DNA of 64,000 bases from Kitasatospora terrestris (GCF_039542905.1 NZ_BAABIS010000001.1:3782001-3846000); one strand, 5' to 3'; counted from the stretch's first letter, positions 23,374 to 32,454 are shown. Translations and numbers: made by a program. The notes: a model not told the origin generated them from the letters alone.

Positions 23374-24765
23374 CTACTTGTCGATCGTCCAGCGGGGGCC
23401 GGACGGGGTGTCCTCGATCGCCAGCCCGGCCGCGCCGAGCTGGTCGCGGATGGCGTCGGCGGTGGCGAAGTCCTTGCGGACCCGGGCCGCCTGCCGCTGG
23501 TCGAGCACCAGCCGGACCAGGGCGTCCACCACGCCGTGCAGGTCGTCGCCGCGCTCGGTGCCGGCCCACTGCTCGTCCAGCGGGTCGAGGCCGAGCACGC
23601 CGAGCATCGCCCGGACCTCGGCCAGCCGCTCGACCGCGCTCTCCTTGTCGTCCGCGGTCAGGGCGCTGTTGCCCTGGCGGACGGCGGTGTGCAGCACGGC
23701 CAGCGCCTGCGGGACGCCCAGGTCGTCGTCCATCGCCTCGGCGAAGGCCAGCGGCACCTCGGGCGCCGGGTCGACCGGGCCGCAGCGCTCGACGGCACGC
23801 TCGATGAAGCCCTCGATCCGGGCGAAGGAGGTGTCCGCCTCGCGGAGCGCCTCCTCGCTGTACTCGATCATCGAGCGGTAGTGCGGGCCGGCCAGGTAGT
23901 AGCGCAGCACGATCGGGCGCCAGCGCTGCACCATCTCGGAGACCAGCACCGAGTTGCCGAGCGACTTGGACATCTTCTCGCCGGCCAGGGTCACCCAGGC
24001 GTTGTGCACCCAGAAGTTGGCGAACTCGTCGCCGAACGCCCGGGACTGGGCGATCTCGTTCTCGTGGTGCGGGAAGATCAGGTCCAGGCCTCCGCCGTGG
24101 ATGTCGAACCCGGTGCCGAGGTACTTGTGCGCCATCGCCGAGCACTCCAGGTGCCAGCCCGGACGGCCGCGGCCCCACGGGGTCTCCCAGCTCGGCTCGC
24201 CCGGCTTGGCCGCCTTCCACATCGCGAAGTCGCGCGGGTCGCGCTTGCCGGTCTCGCCCTCGCCGGACGGCTGGCGCAGGTTGTCCAGCTCCTGGTTGGA
24301 CAGCGCCAGGTACTCCGCGAAGGTGGTGACCGCGAAGTACACGTTGCCCTCGACGGCGTACGCGTGGCCGCGCTCGATCAGCCCGCGCATCATCTCGATC
24401 ATCTCCGGCACGTGGCCGGTGGCCCGCGGCTCGACCGAGGGCGGCAGGCAGCCGAGCGCGTTGTACCCCTCGTTGAAGGCGCGCTCGTTGGCGTAGGCGA
24501 TCTCGTACCAGGGGGTACCGGACTCCAGCCCCTTGGCGATCACCTTGTCGTCGATGTCGGTGACGTTGCGCACGAAGCTGACCCGGTACCCGCGGTAGCC
24601 GAACCAGCGGCGCATCACGTCGAAGTTGAGGTACGACCGGATGTGCCCGATGTGCGGCGGCGACTGCACGGTGGCGCCGCACAGGTAGATCGAGACACAG
24701 CCCGGCACGAGCGGGACGAAGTCGCGTACCTGGCGGGTCATGGTGTCGTACAGACGAAGGCTCAC
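23374..24765 (-). CDS. cysS: Cysteine--tRNA ligase
   Basis: A 463-residue class I aminoacyl-tRNA synthetase that charges tRNA-Cys. It shows the zinc-site start YLCGATVQ, the HIGH motif as HIGHIRSYLNFD, WHLECSAMA and HGGGLDLIFPHHENE (further Zn ligands), and KMSKS as GEKMSKSLGN, then the C-terminal helical domain ending RWTIDK. GTG 24765 with GAGG upstream gives the family start SLRLYDT; a longer frame to 24804 is less likely. rlmB follows on the same strand. It also stands near the MEP genes as in other Streptomyces. Confidence 0.97.
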   Translation of the reverse strand: MSLRLYDTMTRQVRDFVPLVPGCVSIYLCGATVQSPPHIGHIRSYLNFDVMRRWFGYRGYRVSFVRNVTDIDDKVIAKGLESGTPWYEIAYANERAFNEGYNALGCLPPSVEPRATGHVPEMIEMMRGLIERGHAYAVEGNVYFAVTTFAEYLALSNQELDNLRQPSGEGETGKRDPRDFAMWKAAKPGEPSWETPWGRGRPGWHLECSAMAHKYLGTGFDIHGGGLDLIFPHHENEIAQSRAFGDEFANFWVHNAWVTLAGEKMSKSLGNSVLVSEMVQRWRPIVLRYYLAGPHYRSMIEYSEEALREADTSFARIEGFIERAVERCGPVDPAPEVPLAFAEAMDDDLGVPQALAVLHTAVRQGNSALTADDKESAVERLAEVRAMLGVLGLDPLDEQWAGTERGDDLHGVVDALVRLVLDQRQAARVRKDFATADAIRDQLGAAGLAIEDTPSGPRWTIDK

Positions 24766-24835
24766 AGCCTCAAGGGTAGTGGGCGACGGGGCATGCCCCG
24801 CCACCCTTTCCCGGTACGCGTCACCTACGGGAGGG

Positions 24836-25231
24836 TCAGATGTTCCCGACGATCTTCCGGGGCGACAGCCGGACCACCACCCGCACGTCCTCGGGGCCGT
24901 CGGCGTCGTAGTCCTTGCCGTGCCGGTACTTGCGGGAGAGCTCGTCGATCAGCTCCCGCCCGCCGGTCCGGACCATGGTGACCTCGCCGCGCGCCTCGAA
25001 GTACTGGTACGGGTGGTCCGGCGGGTTGATCACCAGGCTGACCCGCGGGTCGCGGACCATGTTGAGGTGCTTGCGGCGCCCCTCCAGGGTGGAGAACAGG
25101 ATGTCGTCGCCGTCCCGCTTCACCCAGACGACGGACGCCTGCGGGCTGCCGTCCGGCTGGACGGTCGCCACCACGGCGAAGCTCTTGCCGTCCAGCAGCT
25201 CCCGTGCCCGTTCGGAGAGTTCCACACCCAC
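24836..25231 (-). CDS. PPOX-class flavin/F420-dependent oxidoreductase
   Basis: A 131-residue split-barrel protein of the pyridoxamine-phosphate-oxidase-like class. FAVVATVQPDGSPQASVVWV, then LFSTLEGRRKHLNMVRDPRV and VSLVINPPD are the strands that bind flavin or coenzyme F420 in actinobacteria. The family reduces diverse unsaturated substrates; the substrate here is unknown. GTG 25231 follows GGAGG; a GTG two codons in is also possible. It lies between cysS and ispF, on the same strand as both. Confidence 0.88.
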   Translation of the reverse strand: MGVELSERARELLDGKSFAVVATVQPDGSPQASVVWVKRDGDDILFSTLEGRRKHLNMVRDPRVSLVINPPDHPYQYFEARGEVTMVRTGGRELIDELSRKYRHGKDYDADGPEDVRVVVRLSPRKIVGNI

Positions 25232-25278
25232 GACGCCTCCCTGGAGGGGATCCGGCTGATCACCCGTCAGCAGTCAGG

Positions 25279-25785
25279 CTAGGCCGGGGGGAGCTCGTAG
25301 ACCAGCGCCGTGGCGATCGCGGCGAGTCCCTCGGCGCGGCCGGTGAGGCCGAGGCCGTCGGTGGTGGTCCCGGAGACCGAGACCCTGGCGCCGACCGCCT
25401 CGGAGAGCACGCGCTGGGCCTCGTCCCGGCGCTTGCCGATCTTCGGGCGGACGCCGATCACCTGGATCGCGACGTTGCCGATCTCGTACCCGGCCGCGCG
25501 GACGATCCGGGCCGCCTCGGCCAGCAGGGCCACCCCGGCCGCGCCGGCCCACTCGGGCCGGTCGGTGCCGAAGTGCGCGCCCAGGTCGCCCAGGCCGGCC
25601 GCCGAGAACAGCGCGTCGCAGGCGGCGTGCGCCGCCACGTCCGCGTCGGAGTGCCCGGCCAGGCCGACGTCGGAGTCCGCCCACTCCAGCCCGGCGACCC
25701 GCAGCGGCCGGCCGGCCTCGAAGGCGTGGACGTCGGTGCCGATGCCGACCAGCGGAACGACCGGACGGGTGGGATCAGTAGCCAT
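25279..25785 (-). CDS. ispF: 2-C-methyl-D-erythritol 2,4-cyclodiphosphate synthase
   Basis: A 168-residue enzyme of the MEP isoprenoid pathway that cyclises CDP-methylerythritol phosphate. [15 protein letters not shown] holds the zinc ligands Asp and His, [19 protein letters not shown] the third ligand and substrate loop, and [18 protein letters not shown] the cytidine-binding end. ATG 25785 lies inside the end of ispD (11-bp overlap), so translation is coupled. Its product pathway supplies precursors for prenyl synthases such as the encapsulin cargo at 401-1513. Confidence 0.97.
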   Translation of the reverse strand: MATDPTRPVVPLVGIGTDVHAFEAGRPLRVAGLEWADSDVGLAGHSDADVAAHAACDALFSAAGLGDLGAHFGTDRPEWAGAAGVALLAEAARIVRAAGYEIGNVAIQVIGVRPKIGKRRDEAQRVLSEAVGARVSVSGTTTDGLGLTGRAEGLAAIATALVYELPPA

Positions 25786-26590
25786 CGGTGGCCCTCCTCC
25801 GGGCGAGTACGGCCTCGGCGAGCACGAGGTCCAGCGGGCGGGTGACCTTGAACGCCTCCTCGTGGCCGGGCACCACGACCACCCGGCCACCGAAGTGCTC
25901 GATCAGCCCGGCGTCGTCGGTGACCTGCGCCTCGCCGTCGAGCGCCTTCTCGTGCGCCTCGGCCAGCGCGGCCCGGCGGAACCCCTGCGGGGTCTGCACG
26001 GCGCGCAGGGCGGAGCGGTCGGGGGTCTCCAGCACCGGCTCGGGGGCGCCGGCCGGCTGCGGCTCGACCCGCTTCACGGTGTCGGCCAGCGGCACCGCGG
26101 GCACCACGGCCCCGGCGCCGGCCCGGACGGCCGCGGCGACCGCGTCCACCACCTCGACCGGGACCAGCGGACGGGCCGCGTCGTGCACCAGCACCACCTC
26201 GGTCTCCGCCGGGATCGCGGCCAGGCCGAGGCGCACGGACTCCTGCCGGGTCGCGCCGCCGGCCACCACCTTGACGTCCTTGCCGTCCAGGCCGTGGCTG
26301 TCCAGCAGCGCGGCGACCTCGGCGACGCCCTGCGGCGGTGCGGCGACCACCACCAGGCCGACCGCGCGGCTGCGCGCGAGCGCCCGGACGGCGTGCACCA
26401 GCAGCGGCACCCCGCCGAGCTCGCGCAGGGCCTTGGGTGCGCCGGGGCCCAGTCGCTCCCCGCGCCCGGCGGCCGGAACGACGGCCGCGGCGAGCTGTGC
26501 TGTGGCGTTCAGGTTTCGCTCCTCGGTCGCGATGGGTATGGCCCTGCCGAACGCATCGAGCGCGCGGGACGGCCCCCTTCCGGACTGCAC
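25775..26590 (-). CDS. ispD: 2-C-methyl-D-erythritol 4-phosphate cytidylyltransferase
   Basis: A cytidylyltransferase of the MEP pathway, up to 271 residues. Nucleotide-binding motif [20 protein letters not shown], then [12 protein letters not shown] (metal-binding Asp), [11 protein letters not shown] and [11 protein letters not shown] are all present. GTG 26590 is the only start in the extended N-terminus but lacks a ribosome site, so the true start may be a non-standard codon closer to [10 protein letters not shown]. ispF overlaps its end and carD precedes it by 167 bp. Confidence 0.95.
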   Translation of the reverse strand: MQSGRGPSRALDAFGRAIPIATEERNLNATAQLAAAVVPAAGRGERLGPGAPKALRELGGVPLLVHAVRALARSRAVGLVVVAAPPQGVAEVAALLDSHGLDGKDVKVVAGGATRQESVRLGLAAIPAETEVVLVHDAARPLVPVEVVDAVAAAVRAGAGAVVPAVPLADTVKRVEPQPAGAPEPVLETPDRSALRAVQTPQGFRRAALAEAHEKALDGEAQVTDDAGLIEHFGGRVVVVPGHEEAFKVTRPLDLVLAEAVLARRRATDGY

Positions 26591-26757
26591 GTTAGTGGAC
26601 CCGCCGGGCTCCGGCGGAACGCGACCGGCGCTTCCGCCCCGCCGGCGGCGCGCCGCCGGCCCACGGCATGCCGAGGACCCCTCCGGCGGGCATGCCGAAG
26701 CGCCCGAGGTGCGGGTGCACCGCCGGGCGCCGCGTCATACGCGCCGGTGAGGGCGTG

Positions 26758-27240
26758 TCAGGAGGCGAGGACCTCGTCGAGCAGCGTCTCCGCCTTGTCC
26801 TCGTTGGTGTTCTCGGCGAGCGCGAGCTCGCTGACCAGGATCTGGCGCGCCTTGGCCAGCATGCGCTTCTCGCCGGCCGACAGGCCGCGCTCGCGCTCCC
26901 GACGCCACAGGTCGCGGACGACCTCGGCGACCTTGATGACATCGCCCGAAGCGAGCTTCTCGAGGTTCGCCTTGTAGCGGCGGGACCAGTTGGTGGGCTC
27001 TTCGGTGTACGGTGCACGCAGCACCTCGAACACGCGGTCCAGACCCTCCTGGCCGACCACATCCCGGACGCCGACGAACTCGGCGTTCTCGGCGGGTACG
27101 CGCAGCGTCAGATCTCCCTGCTGCACCTTCAGCACCAGGTAGGTCTTGTCCACACCTTTGATCTGGCGGGTTTCGATGGCCTCGATCAGCGCTGCCCCGT
27201 GATGGGGGTAGACCACCGTGTCGCCAACCTTGAACGTCAT
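26758..27240 (-). CDS. carD: CarD-family transcriptional regulator
   Basis: A 160-residue RNA-polymerase-binding protein. [20 protein letters not shown] starts the Tudor-like RNAP-interaction domain; residues about 75-160 form the DNA-binding helical domain ([20 protein letters not shown], then [20 protein letters not shown] and a tail [17 protein letters not shown]). CarD stabilises open promoter complexes at rRNA and other promoters in actinobacteria. ATG 27240 has a GGAAGGGG-type site upstream. The gene order carD-ispD-ispF is typical of Streptomyces. Confidence 0.96.
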   Translation of the reverse strand: MTFKVGDTVVYPHHGAALIEAIETRQIKGVDKTYLVLKVQQGDLTLRVPAENAEFVGVRDVVGQEGLDRVFEVLRAPYTEEPTNWSRRYKANLEKLASGDVIKVAEVVRDLWRRERERGLSAGEKRMLAKARQILVSELALAENTNEDKAETLLDEVLAS

Positions 27241-27607
27241 GTGACAGGACCCCTTCCGTGGCTTACCAGAATAACACGGTTTCGAGCGCACCCGAAGGGC
27301 GTTTTCGCAGGTCAGGGCGGGTCTCAGGGCTTGACAACCACCCCCATGGCGTGCTGCGACCGGTGTTCGACAGGGGCTTACCGCAGGTGGGAGGCGGTGT
27401 GCCGGGTTCGCGAAACCTCTGGTCAACACTCCCGCAACCATGATTGGATCTTGAGTTTTTACCCAGGACGCCACGGCGGGGCCGATCGTGATCCGATCGC
27501 GACACGGGGCCACCCCGTGAGAACGGGATAAGTAAGGGTCAGTAGTCTGAGGGTGACCACCGAAACGGTGATCATCACTGATCGACACCCAAGGAGAAGT
27601 CGCCGCC
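27241..27607. other. Divergent intergenic region carD / lipoprotein gene
   Basis: About 370 bp without a gene. TATTCT (minus strand, near 27270) is a possible carD -10 and TAGTCT near 27543 a possible -10 for the lipoprotein gene; neither has a clear -35. AAGGAGAAG at 27591 is the ribosome site of the right-hand gene. Confidence 0.4.
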
Positions 27608-28318
27608 GTGAGCCGGAGCCTTCGACGCGGCGCCATCGCCGCCCTCGTCCTCGCCGCGATCGTCCCGCTGTCCGCCTGCGCGGCGGGCAACACGCCGGCG
27701 ACGCTGCAGATCAAGCCGGACAACGCGGCGACCTCGATCGGCAACGACCTCCGGCTGAACAACATCGTGGTGGTCGCCCCGGCGACCGCCGCGGCCGAGT
27801 ACGAAGGCCCGCTGGCGGTCACGGTCAACATCAGCAACACCGGCACCGTCCCCCACTCGCTGAAGACGCTCCTGGTCGGCACGTCCGCCGCGACCTTCAC
27901 CGACGACAAGGGCGGTGCCCTCTCCGAGATCGTCGTCCCGGCCGGCGGCGCGGTGCTGCTCGGCGGCGACGGCCAGCCGGCCGCCCGGGTGACCGGTACC
28001 AAGGTGACCGTCGGCGGCAACGCCGAGACCTCGTTCGGCTTCGGCGACGCCGGCAAGGTCACCGCGCCGGCGTACGTCCAGCCGGCCGTCGGCTACTACG
28101 CCGGCTACGGCCCGGCCGAGGAGGCGGCGAAGCCGTCCGCCGCGCCTTCCCCCTCGGCCTCCGCGTCGGGCTCCCCCGCCGCCTCCGCGTCCGCCTCCCC
28201 CGGTGCCTCCACCTCGCCGTCGGCCGGTGCGTCCGCCTCGGCCTCGGCCGGCGCCTCCGCATCGACCACGCCGCTGGCCGGCCGCGCGAGCGGTTCGCCC
28301 AGCCCGAGCGCGCACTGA
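27608..28318 (+). CDS. Secreted lipoprotein, copper-chaperone-like/DUF461-type domain
   Basis: A 236-residue protein. The signal peptide [20 protein letters not shown] ends in the lipobox LSAC, so Cys24 would be lipidated. The mature domain ([54 protein letters not shown]) is an immunoglobulin-like beta fold comparable with DUF461/copper-chaperone lipoproteins, but the Met/His copper motif is not seen. The last 80 residues are a Ser/Ala/Pro linker, probably cell-wall spanning. GTG 27608 has an AAGGAGAAG site. It is convergent with phoP and shares a terminator with it. Confidence 0.82.
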   Translation: MSRSLRRGAIAALVLAAIVPLSACAAGNTPATLQIKPDNAATSIGNDLRLNNIVVVAPATAAAEYEGPLAVTVNISNTGTVPHSLKTLLVGTSAATFTDDKGGALSEIVVPAGGAVLLGGDGQPAARVTGTKVTVGGNAETSFGFGDAGKVTAPAYVQPAVGYYAGYGPAEEAAKPSAAPSPSASASGSPAASASASPGASTSPSAGASASASAGASASTTPLAGRASGSPSPSAH

Positions 28319-28335
28319 CCGCACGCAGCGACGCG

Positions 28336-28364
28336 AAGGGGCCCCTGCCGAGCAGGGGCCCCTT
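28336..28364. terminator. Bidirectional terminator between lipoprotein gene and phoP
   Basis: AAGGGGCCCCTGC and GCAGGGGCCCCTT form a perfect 13-bp stem with a 3-base loop. Confidence 0.88.
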
Positions 28365-28382
28365 CCGCGCATGCGGGCCGGT

Positions 28383-29075
28383 CTACGGCTCGAACTTGTA
28401 CCCGAGGCCGCGGACGGTCACCAGGTAGCGCGGGGCACCCGGGTCCGGCTCGATCTTGGCGCGCAGCCGCTTGACGTGGACGTCCAGCGTCTTGGTGTCG
28501 CCCACGTAGTCGGCGCCCCAGACCCGGTCGATCAGCTGCATCCGGGTGAGCACCCGGCCGGCGTTGCGCAGCAGCATCTCCAGCAGGTCGAACTCCTTGA
28601 GCGGCAGGTCGACCTTGGCGCCGTCGACGGTCACCACGTGCCGGTCGACGTCCATCCGCACCGGGCCGGCCTCCAGCGCGCCGGGCACGGTCGCGCCCTC
28701 GGCGCCGCCGTCCTCGCCGCGGCGGCGCAGCACCGCGCGGATCCGGGCCACCAGCTCGCGGGTGGAGTAGGGCTTGGTGACGTAGTCGTCCGCCCCTATC
28801 TCCAGCCCGACGACCTTGTCGATCTCGCTGTCCTTGGCGGTGACCATGATCACCGGAACGTTGGAGCGGACCCGCAGCTGGCGGCAGACCTCGGTGCCGG
28901 GCAGGCCCGGCAGCATCAGGTCGAGCAGGACCAGGTCGGCGCCGTTGCGCTCGAACTGCTCCAGGGCGTCGGGCCCGGTGGCGGCGACGGCCACCTCGAA
29001 GCCCTCCTTGCGGAGCATGTACGAGAGGGCGTCGCTGAACGACTCCTCGTCCTCGACCACCAGTACACGGGTCAC
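28383..29075 (-). CDS. phoP: Phosphate response regulator PhoP
   Basis: A 230-residue OmpR-type response regulator. Receiver domain residues 1-115 with acidic pair Glu8/Asp9, phosphorylation site Asp52 (LLDLMLPG) and Lys101 (TKPYS); winged-helix domain residues about 135-230 (LPLKEFDLLEMLLRNAGRVL, RVWGADYVGDTKTLDVHVKR). In Streptomyces PhoP binds PHO boxes and turns on phosphate scavenging while repressing antibiotic genes. GTG 29075 overlaps the phoR stop by 4 bp, so it follows phoR in one operon. Confidence 0.95.
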   Translation of the reverse strand: MTRVLVVEDEESFSDALSYMLRKEGFEVAVAATGPDALEQFERNGADLVLLDLMLPGLPGTEVCRQLRVRSNVPVIMVTAKDSEIDKVVGLEIGADDYVTKPYSTRELVARIRAVLRRRGEDGGAEGATVPGALEAGPVRMDVDRHVVTVDGAKVDLPLKEFDLLEMLLRNAGRVLTRMQLIDRVWGADYVGDTKTLDVHVKRLRAKIEPDPGAPRYLVTVRGLGYKFEP

Positions 29076-30340
29076 GATCGGGCCTCCGGGGCAGGAAGGT
29101 GGGTTGTTGCTTCGGTTTCGTCGGTCAGGGTGCGGTCCTGGTCCGGGGCCTTCCCGGCCGGGAGCCGCAGGGTGAAGGTGGACCCCTGGCCCTCGACGCT
29201 CCACACCGACACCGTGCCGCGGTGGGACGCGGCGACGTGTTTGACGATGGAGAGTCCGAGGCCGGTTCCACCGGTCAGTCGGGAGCGGGCCGGGTCGACC
29301 CGGTAGAAGCGCTCGAAGATCCGCTCGCGGTCCTTCTCCGAGATGCCGATGCCCTGGTCGGTCACCGAGATCTCGATCAGCTCGCCGTCCGCCTCGCCGA
29401 GCGCGGCGGCGCTGGAGATCCGGCGGGTGGCGAGCGCCACCCGGGTGCGCGGCGGGCTGTAGTTGACGGCGTTCTCGACCAGGTTGCCGAGCGCGGCGGC
29501 GAGCTGCCCGCGGTTGCCGTTCAGGTAGAGGCCGCCCACCCCGCCGGAGGCGATGTGGATCTGCTTGGCCGCGGCGGTCTGCCGGCAGCGGTCGATCGCC
29601 TCGGACAGCAGCTCGTCCACCGGCACCGGCTCCGGGTCGACCTTGAGCCGGTCGTCCTGGACCCGGGAGAGGTCGATGATCTCCTGCACCAGGCTGGCCA
29701 GCCGGGTCGCCTCGACCTGCATCCGGCCGGCGAAGCGCTGCACCGCCTCCGGGTCGTCGGAGGCGTCCGCGACCGCCTCGGAGAGCAGCGACAGGGCGCC
29801 CACCGGGGTCTTCAGCTCGTGCGAGACGTTGGCCACGAAGTCGCGCCGGATCGCCTCGATCCGGCGGCGCTCGGTGAGGTCCTCGACCAGCACCAGGACC
29901 AGCCGGGAGCCCAGCGGGGCCACCCGGACCGAGACCGCCAGCGGATCGGCGGCGCGCGCGGCGCCGCCGGGTCGGGTCAGTTCCAGGTCCACTTGACGGA
30001 TCTCACCGTCCCGGCGGGTGGCGCGGGCCAGCGACAGCATCTGGTCCACGGCCATCGCGCCGCCGCGGACCAGGCCCATCGCGTAGGCGGCGGAGCTGGC
30101 CTTGACCACCTCGTCGCCGTCGCCGAGCACGATGGCGCAGGAGCGCAGCACCGAGAGCACGGTGTCCACACCGGGCGGGAGGGCCGGCTCCTGCGCCGGG
30201 GCGGATCCCGCGCCGTTCTTCGTACCGCCGCTGCCGCGTGCCTGCTCGCGCTCGCTCCAGCGGAAGGCGATGGCGGCCGTGAGGCCGACGCCGAGCCCGG
30301 CTATGGCGCAGGCAGCGGCGGCGGCCACGTTCACGTCCAT
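29072..30340 (-). CDS. phoR: Phosphate sensor histidine kinase PhoR
   Basis: A 422-residue membrane kinase. One N-terminal membrane segment (residues 5-27), a PAS-like part (SAAYAMGLVRGGAMAVDQML to about 155), the dimerisation domain with FVANVSHELKTPVG (His174) and the ATPase domain (GNLVENAVNYSPP, DQGIGISEKDRERIF, GTGLGLSIVKHV). It is expected to phosphorylate PhoP when phosphate is short. ATG 30340. The operon is phoR-phoP, divergent from phoU, with a PHO-box-like repeat in the 262-bp gap. Confidence 0.95.
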   Translation of the reverse strand: MDVNVAAAAACAIAGLGVGLTAAIAFRWSEREQARGSGGTKNGAGSAPAQEPALPPGVDTVLSVLRSCAIVLGDGDEVVKASSAAYAMGLVRGGAMAVDQMLSLARATRRDGEIRQVDLELTRPGGAARAADPLAVSVRVAPLGSRLVLVLVEDLTERRRIEAIRRDFVANVSHELKTPVGALSLLSEAVADASDDPEAVQRFAGRMQVEATRLASLVQEIIDLSRVQDDRLKVDPEPVPVDELLSEAIDRCRQTAAAKQIHIASGGVGGLYLNGNRGQLAAALGNLVENAVNYSPPRTRVALATRRISSAAALGEADGELIEISVTDQGIGISEKDRERIFERFYRVDPARSRLTGGTGLGLSIVKHVAASHRGTVSVWSVEGQGSTFTLRLPAGKAPDQDRTLTDETEATTHLPAPEARS

Positions 30341-30401
30341 AACGCCAGCGTAAGCGCATGACGGGCGCGCTCCGTAAGGGTGCGATCAAGGCATCGGCCG
30401 T

Positions 30402-30445
30402 ACGTTGCCGAGAATTCACCTTCAGGATTCCGTCGATTCACTGTC
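30402..30445. promoter_or_regulatory. PHO-box-like direct repeats between phoR and phoU
   Basis: Four consecutive 11-bp units can be read: ACGTTGCCGAG, AATTCACCTTC, AGGATTCCGTC and GATTCACTGTC. The second and fourth fit the G(T)TCACC core of Streptomyces PHO boxes best. The position between the divergent phoR and phoU genes agrees with known autoregulation by PhoP. Confidence 0.65.
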
Positions 30446-30602
30446 CCGGCCGTGCCCCGTCGCCCGAACGGCTCAGTGTTGGCGGAGCACGCCCGTGTGG
30501 GCGGTGGCACGGCTACCATTCGCGCCACCAGCAGCGGTCGCCCCTCTCCGGGCGGCCGGTCGGCACCGCCACCGACACAGGTACTGGAAAGGGATGAACC
30601 GC

Positions 30603-31277
30603 ATGCGCGACGCGTACCACGAGGAACTCGACTCGATCAGCGACGGCCTGGTGGAGCTCGCCCGGATGGTGGGTTCGGCGATGGGCCGTGCCACCACCGC
30701 GCTGCTCGACGCCGACCTCGCCCTGGCGGAGAGCGTCATCGCGGCCGACGAGAAGATCAACGAGCTGCACCACGAGCTGGAGAACCGCGCCATCGACCTG
30801 CTGGCCCGCCAGCAGCCGGTCGCCACCGACCTGCGGATCGTCGTCACCTCGCTGCGGATGAGCGCCGACCTGGAGCGCTGCGGCGACCTCGCCCGGCACG
30901 TCGCCAAGGTCGCCCGGCTCCGCTTCCCGGAGACCGCCGTCCCCAACGACCTGCACCCGATCGTCCTGGAGATGGGCCAGCTCGCCCAGCGCCTGGTCGC
31001 CAAGGCCGGCCTGGTCATCGCCACCAAGGACGTCGACAAGGCGCTCGAACTGGAGCGGGACGACGACGCGATCGACGCGCTGCACCGCGAGCTCTTCTCG
31101 CACCTGCTGGACGACCGCTGGCAGCACGGCATCGAGACCGCGGTGGACGTGACCCTGGTCGGCCGCTACTACGAGCGCTTCGCCGACCACGCGGTGTCGG
31201 TCGCCAAGCGCGTGGTGTTCCTGGTCACCGGCGAGCACGTGGACGACTTCGTCGCCACCGCCGAGCCGACCGAGTAA
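30603..31277 (+). CDS. phoU: Phosphate signalling regulator PhoU
   Basis: A 224-residue cytoplasmic protein made of two PhoU three-helix repeats (about 10-95 and 115-205). Both carry the metal-binding pattern: VVTSLRMSADLERCGDLARH and VDVTLVGRYYERFADHAVSV (E/D-R-x-x-D). PhoU restrains the PhoR kinase when phosphate is plentiful. ATG 30603 is preferred to ATG 30594 because GGAAAGGG lies 9 bases upstream of it but directly touches the earlier one; MRDAYHEELD is also the family start. Terminator at 31291. Confidence 0.95.
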   Translation: MRDAYHEELDSISDGLVELARMVGSAMGRATTALLDADLALAESVIAADEKINELHHELENRAIDLLARQQPVATDLRIVVTSLRMSADLERCGDLARHVAKVARLRFPETAVPNDLHPIVLEMGQLAQRLVAKAGLVIATKDVDKALELERDDDAIDALHRELFSHLLDDRWQHGIETAVDVTLVGRYYERFADHAVSVAKRVVFLVTGEHVDDFVATAEPTE

Positions 31278-31290
31278 CCGGCCGCCGGCC

Positions 31291-31327
31291 GCGGGGGCGC
31301 ACGCAGGGGTGCGGCCGGCGCCCCCGC
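31291..31327 (+). terminator. Terminator of phoU
   Basis: GCGGGGGCGC (31291-31300) pairs with GCGCCCCCGC (31318-31327). Confidence 0.7.
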
Positions 31328-31415
31328 GCGCCCGTTGACGCACCGTCACGGGCCGGGCTTCACTCGTGTCGTAGGCGTACCTTCGGTGCGCCCGGACGAG
31401 GAAGGCTTCAGCGCG

Positions 31416-31595
31416 ATGAAGGCGATCCCCACCTCCACCACCCACCCGTCCGACCACGCCGCCCCGAGCGCCGCCAGGCTGCTGCCCGTCGTCGCCGCGG
31501 GATGCGGCTGCGGCCCGGGCTGCGGGTGCGGCTGCCAGTCGGGCGCGCCCTGCCAGTGCGGCGGCGCGAGCGGCGGCTGCTGCGGCGGGCACTGA
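31416..31595 (+). CDS. Cysteine-rich small protein (59 aa), metallothionein-like
   Basis: A neutral 30-residue lead (MKAIPTSTTHPSDHAAPSAA then RLLPVVAA) is followed by a tail made almost only of Cys and Gly: GCGCGPGCGCGCQSGAPCQC and GGASGGCCGGH, with ten Cys plus a terminal His. Such spacing (CxC, CC) binds soft metals in metallothioneins; Gly-rich Cys peptides also occur as short-peptide precursors. ATG 31416 follows GAGGAAGG, 11 bases away. It stands alone between phoU and the chitin monooxygenase gene, with terminators on both sides. Function is not known; the coding call is fairly firm. Confidence 0.72.
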   Translation: MKAIPTSTTHPSDHAAPSAARLLPVVAAGCGCGPGCGCGCQSGAPCQCGGASGGCCGGH

Positions 31596-31605
31596 GACCA
31601 CGCAC

Positions 31606-31634
31606 GGCCGGGCACCCGCGCGGGGTGCCCGGCC
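31606..31634. terminator. Bidirectional terminator
   Basis: GGCCGGGCACCC and GGGTGCCCGGCC form a perfect 12-bp stem with a 5-base loop between the convergent Cys-rich and monooxygenase genes. Confidence 0.88.
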
Positions 31635-31660
31635 GCTCTGCTGCCGCGGCCCGGGAGGAC

Positions 31661-32248
31661 TCAGTACGTGACGTCCAGGCACTGGTAGAAGGCGTTGCCG
31701 GTGTCCGCGATGTCCCAGACCGCGAGGACCACCTGGTGGCCGGTCCGGCCCGAGGGCATCGTCGCGGTGTGGCTCACCGTGGTCGGCGGCTGCGCGCCGT
31801 TGTACGGCACGGTCAGGAACGGCGTCAGGTCGAGGTTGCTGCGGGTCAGCTTGGTGCTCGCGCTGTAGCCCGGCTTGGTCATGAAGTACCGGAACCGGGT
31901 GGTCGCGTGCCGGGCGGTGAACTTCCAGGTGAAGGTCAGCTGCTGCCCGGCGGTCACCTGCTTCGCCGGCCAGGCGCCGCCGCGCGGGTCGTCCAGCTGG
32001 GCGAAGCGGCTGTTGCCGCCCGCGCACAGCGTGCCGTCGGCCGGGCCCGAGGTGGGGAAGTTCTTCGGGCCCTCGACGCTCTGCGGTTCCCACTGGATGT
32101 CGCCGCAGTTGGTCACCGTGCCGGCCGCGCAGTACGCGGCCCGGCTCGGCGGGGTGGTCACCCAGCCGTGCGAACCGGCCGGCACCGCCGTCGCCAGCGG
32201 TAGGGCGAGCGCGGCCGTGACGGCCGCGAAGATGGTGCGCTTGCGCAT
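31661..32248 (-). CDS. AA10 lytic polysaccharide monooxygenase (chitin-active)
   Basis: A 195-residue secreted protein. A 26-residue signal peptide (MRKRTIFAAVTAALALPLAT-AVPAGS) is removed to expose His27, which with His114 (TARHATTRFRYF) forms the copper histidine brace. HGWVTTPPSRAAYC, GDIQWEPQSVEGPKNFP and VLAVWDIADTGNAFYQCLD are typical of small single-domain AA10 enzymes that oxidatively cut chitin chains. There is no extra binding module. ATG 32248 has a GGAGGAG site. Its promoter is flanked by two dre-like sites, one identical in core to that of msiK. Confidence 0.93.
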   Translation of the reverse strand: MRKRTIFAAVTAALALPLATAVPAGSHGWVTTPPSRAAYCAAGTVTNCGDIQWEPQSVEGPKNFPTSGPADGTLCAGGNSRFAQLDDPRGGAWPAKQVTAGQQLTFTWKFTARHATTRFRYFMTKPGYSASTKLTRSNLDLTPFLTVPYNGAQPPTTVSHTATMPSGRTGHQVVLAVWDIADTGNAFYQCLDVTY

Positions 32249-32331
32249 GGTGCTCCTCCGTGGGGGTGGATGGAGTACGCCGAACACGGGCGCGACAAGG
32301 CGTGGCCGTCGGGGGTTGTCATGCCCGCACC

Positions 32332-32387
32332 GGTCTAGTCCTCCCACGCTAGGGAGCCCACCGCCCGCCGTCAATGGTCTGAACCAT
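32332..32387 (-). promoter_or_regulatory. Promoter of the monooxygenase gene with two dre-like operators
   Basis: On the minus strand TTGACG (32374-32369) and TAGCGT (32351-32346) are 17 bp apart, an excellent -35/-10 pair. TGGTTCAGACCA (32386-32375) touches the -35 box from upstream, and GGACTAGACC (32341-32332) lies just downstream of the -10. Both resemble the DasR-responsive element; repression by DasR would cover the promoter on both sides. Confidence 0.7.
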
Positions 32388-32454
32388 CAAGCCCCACACG
32401 GGAGTTGGCGTCGACCGCCCGGCCCACTCGGCCCACCGGACCGCCCGGAACGGC

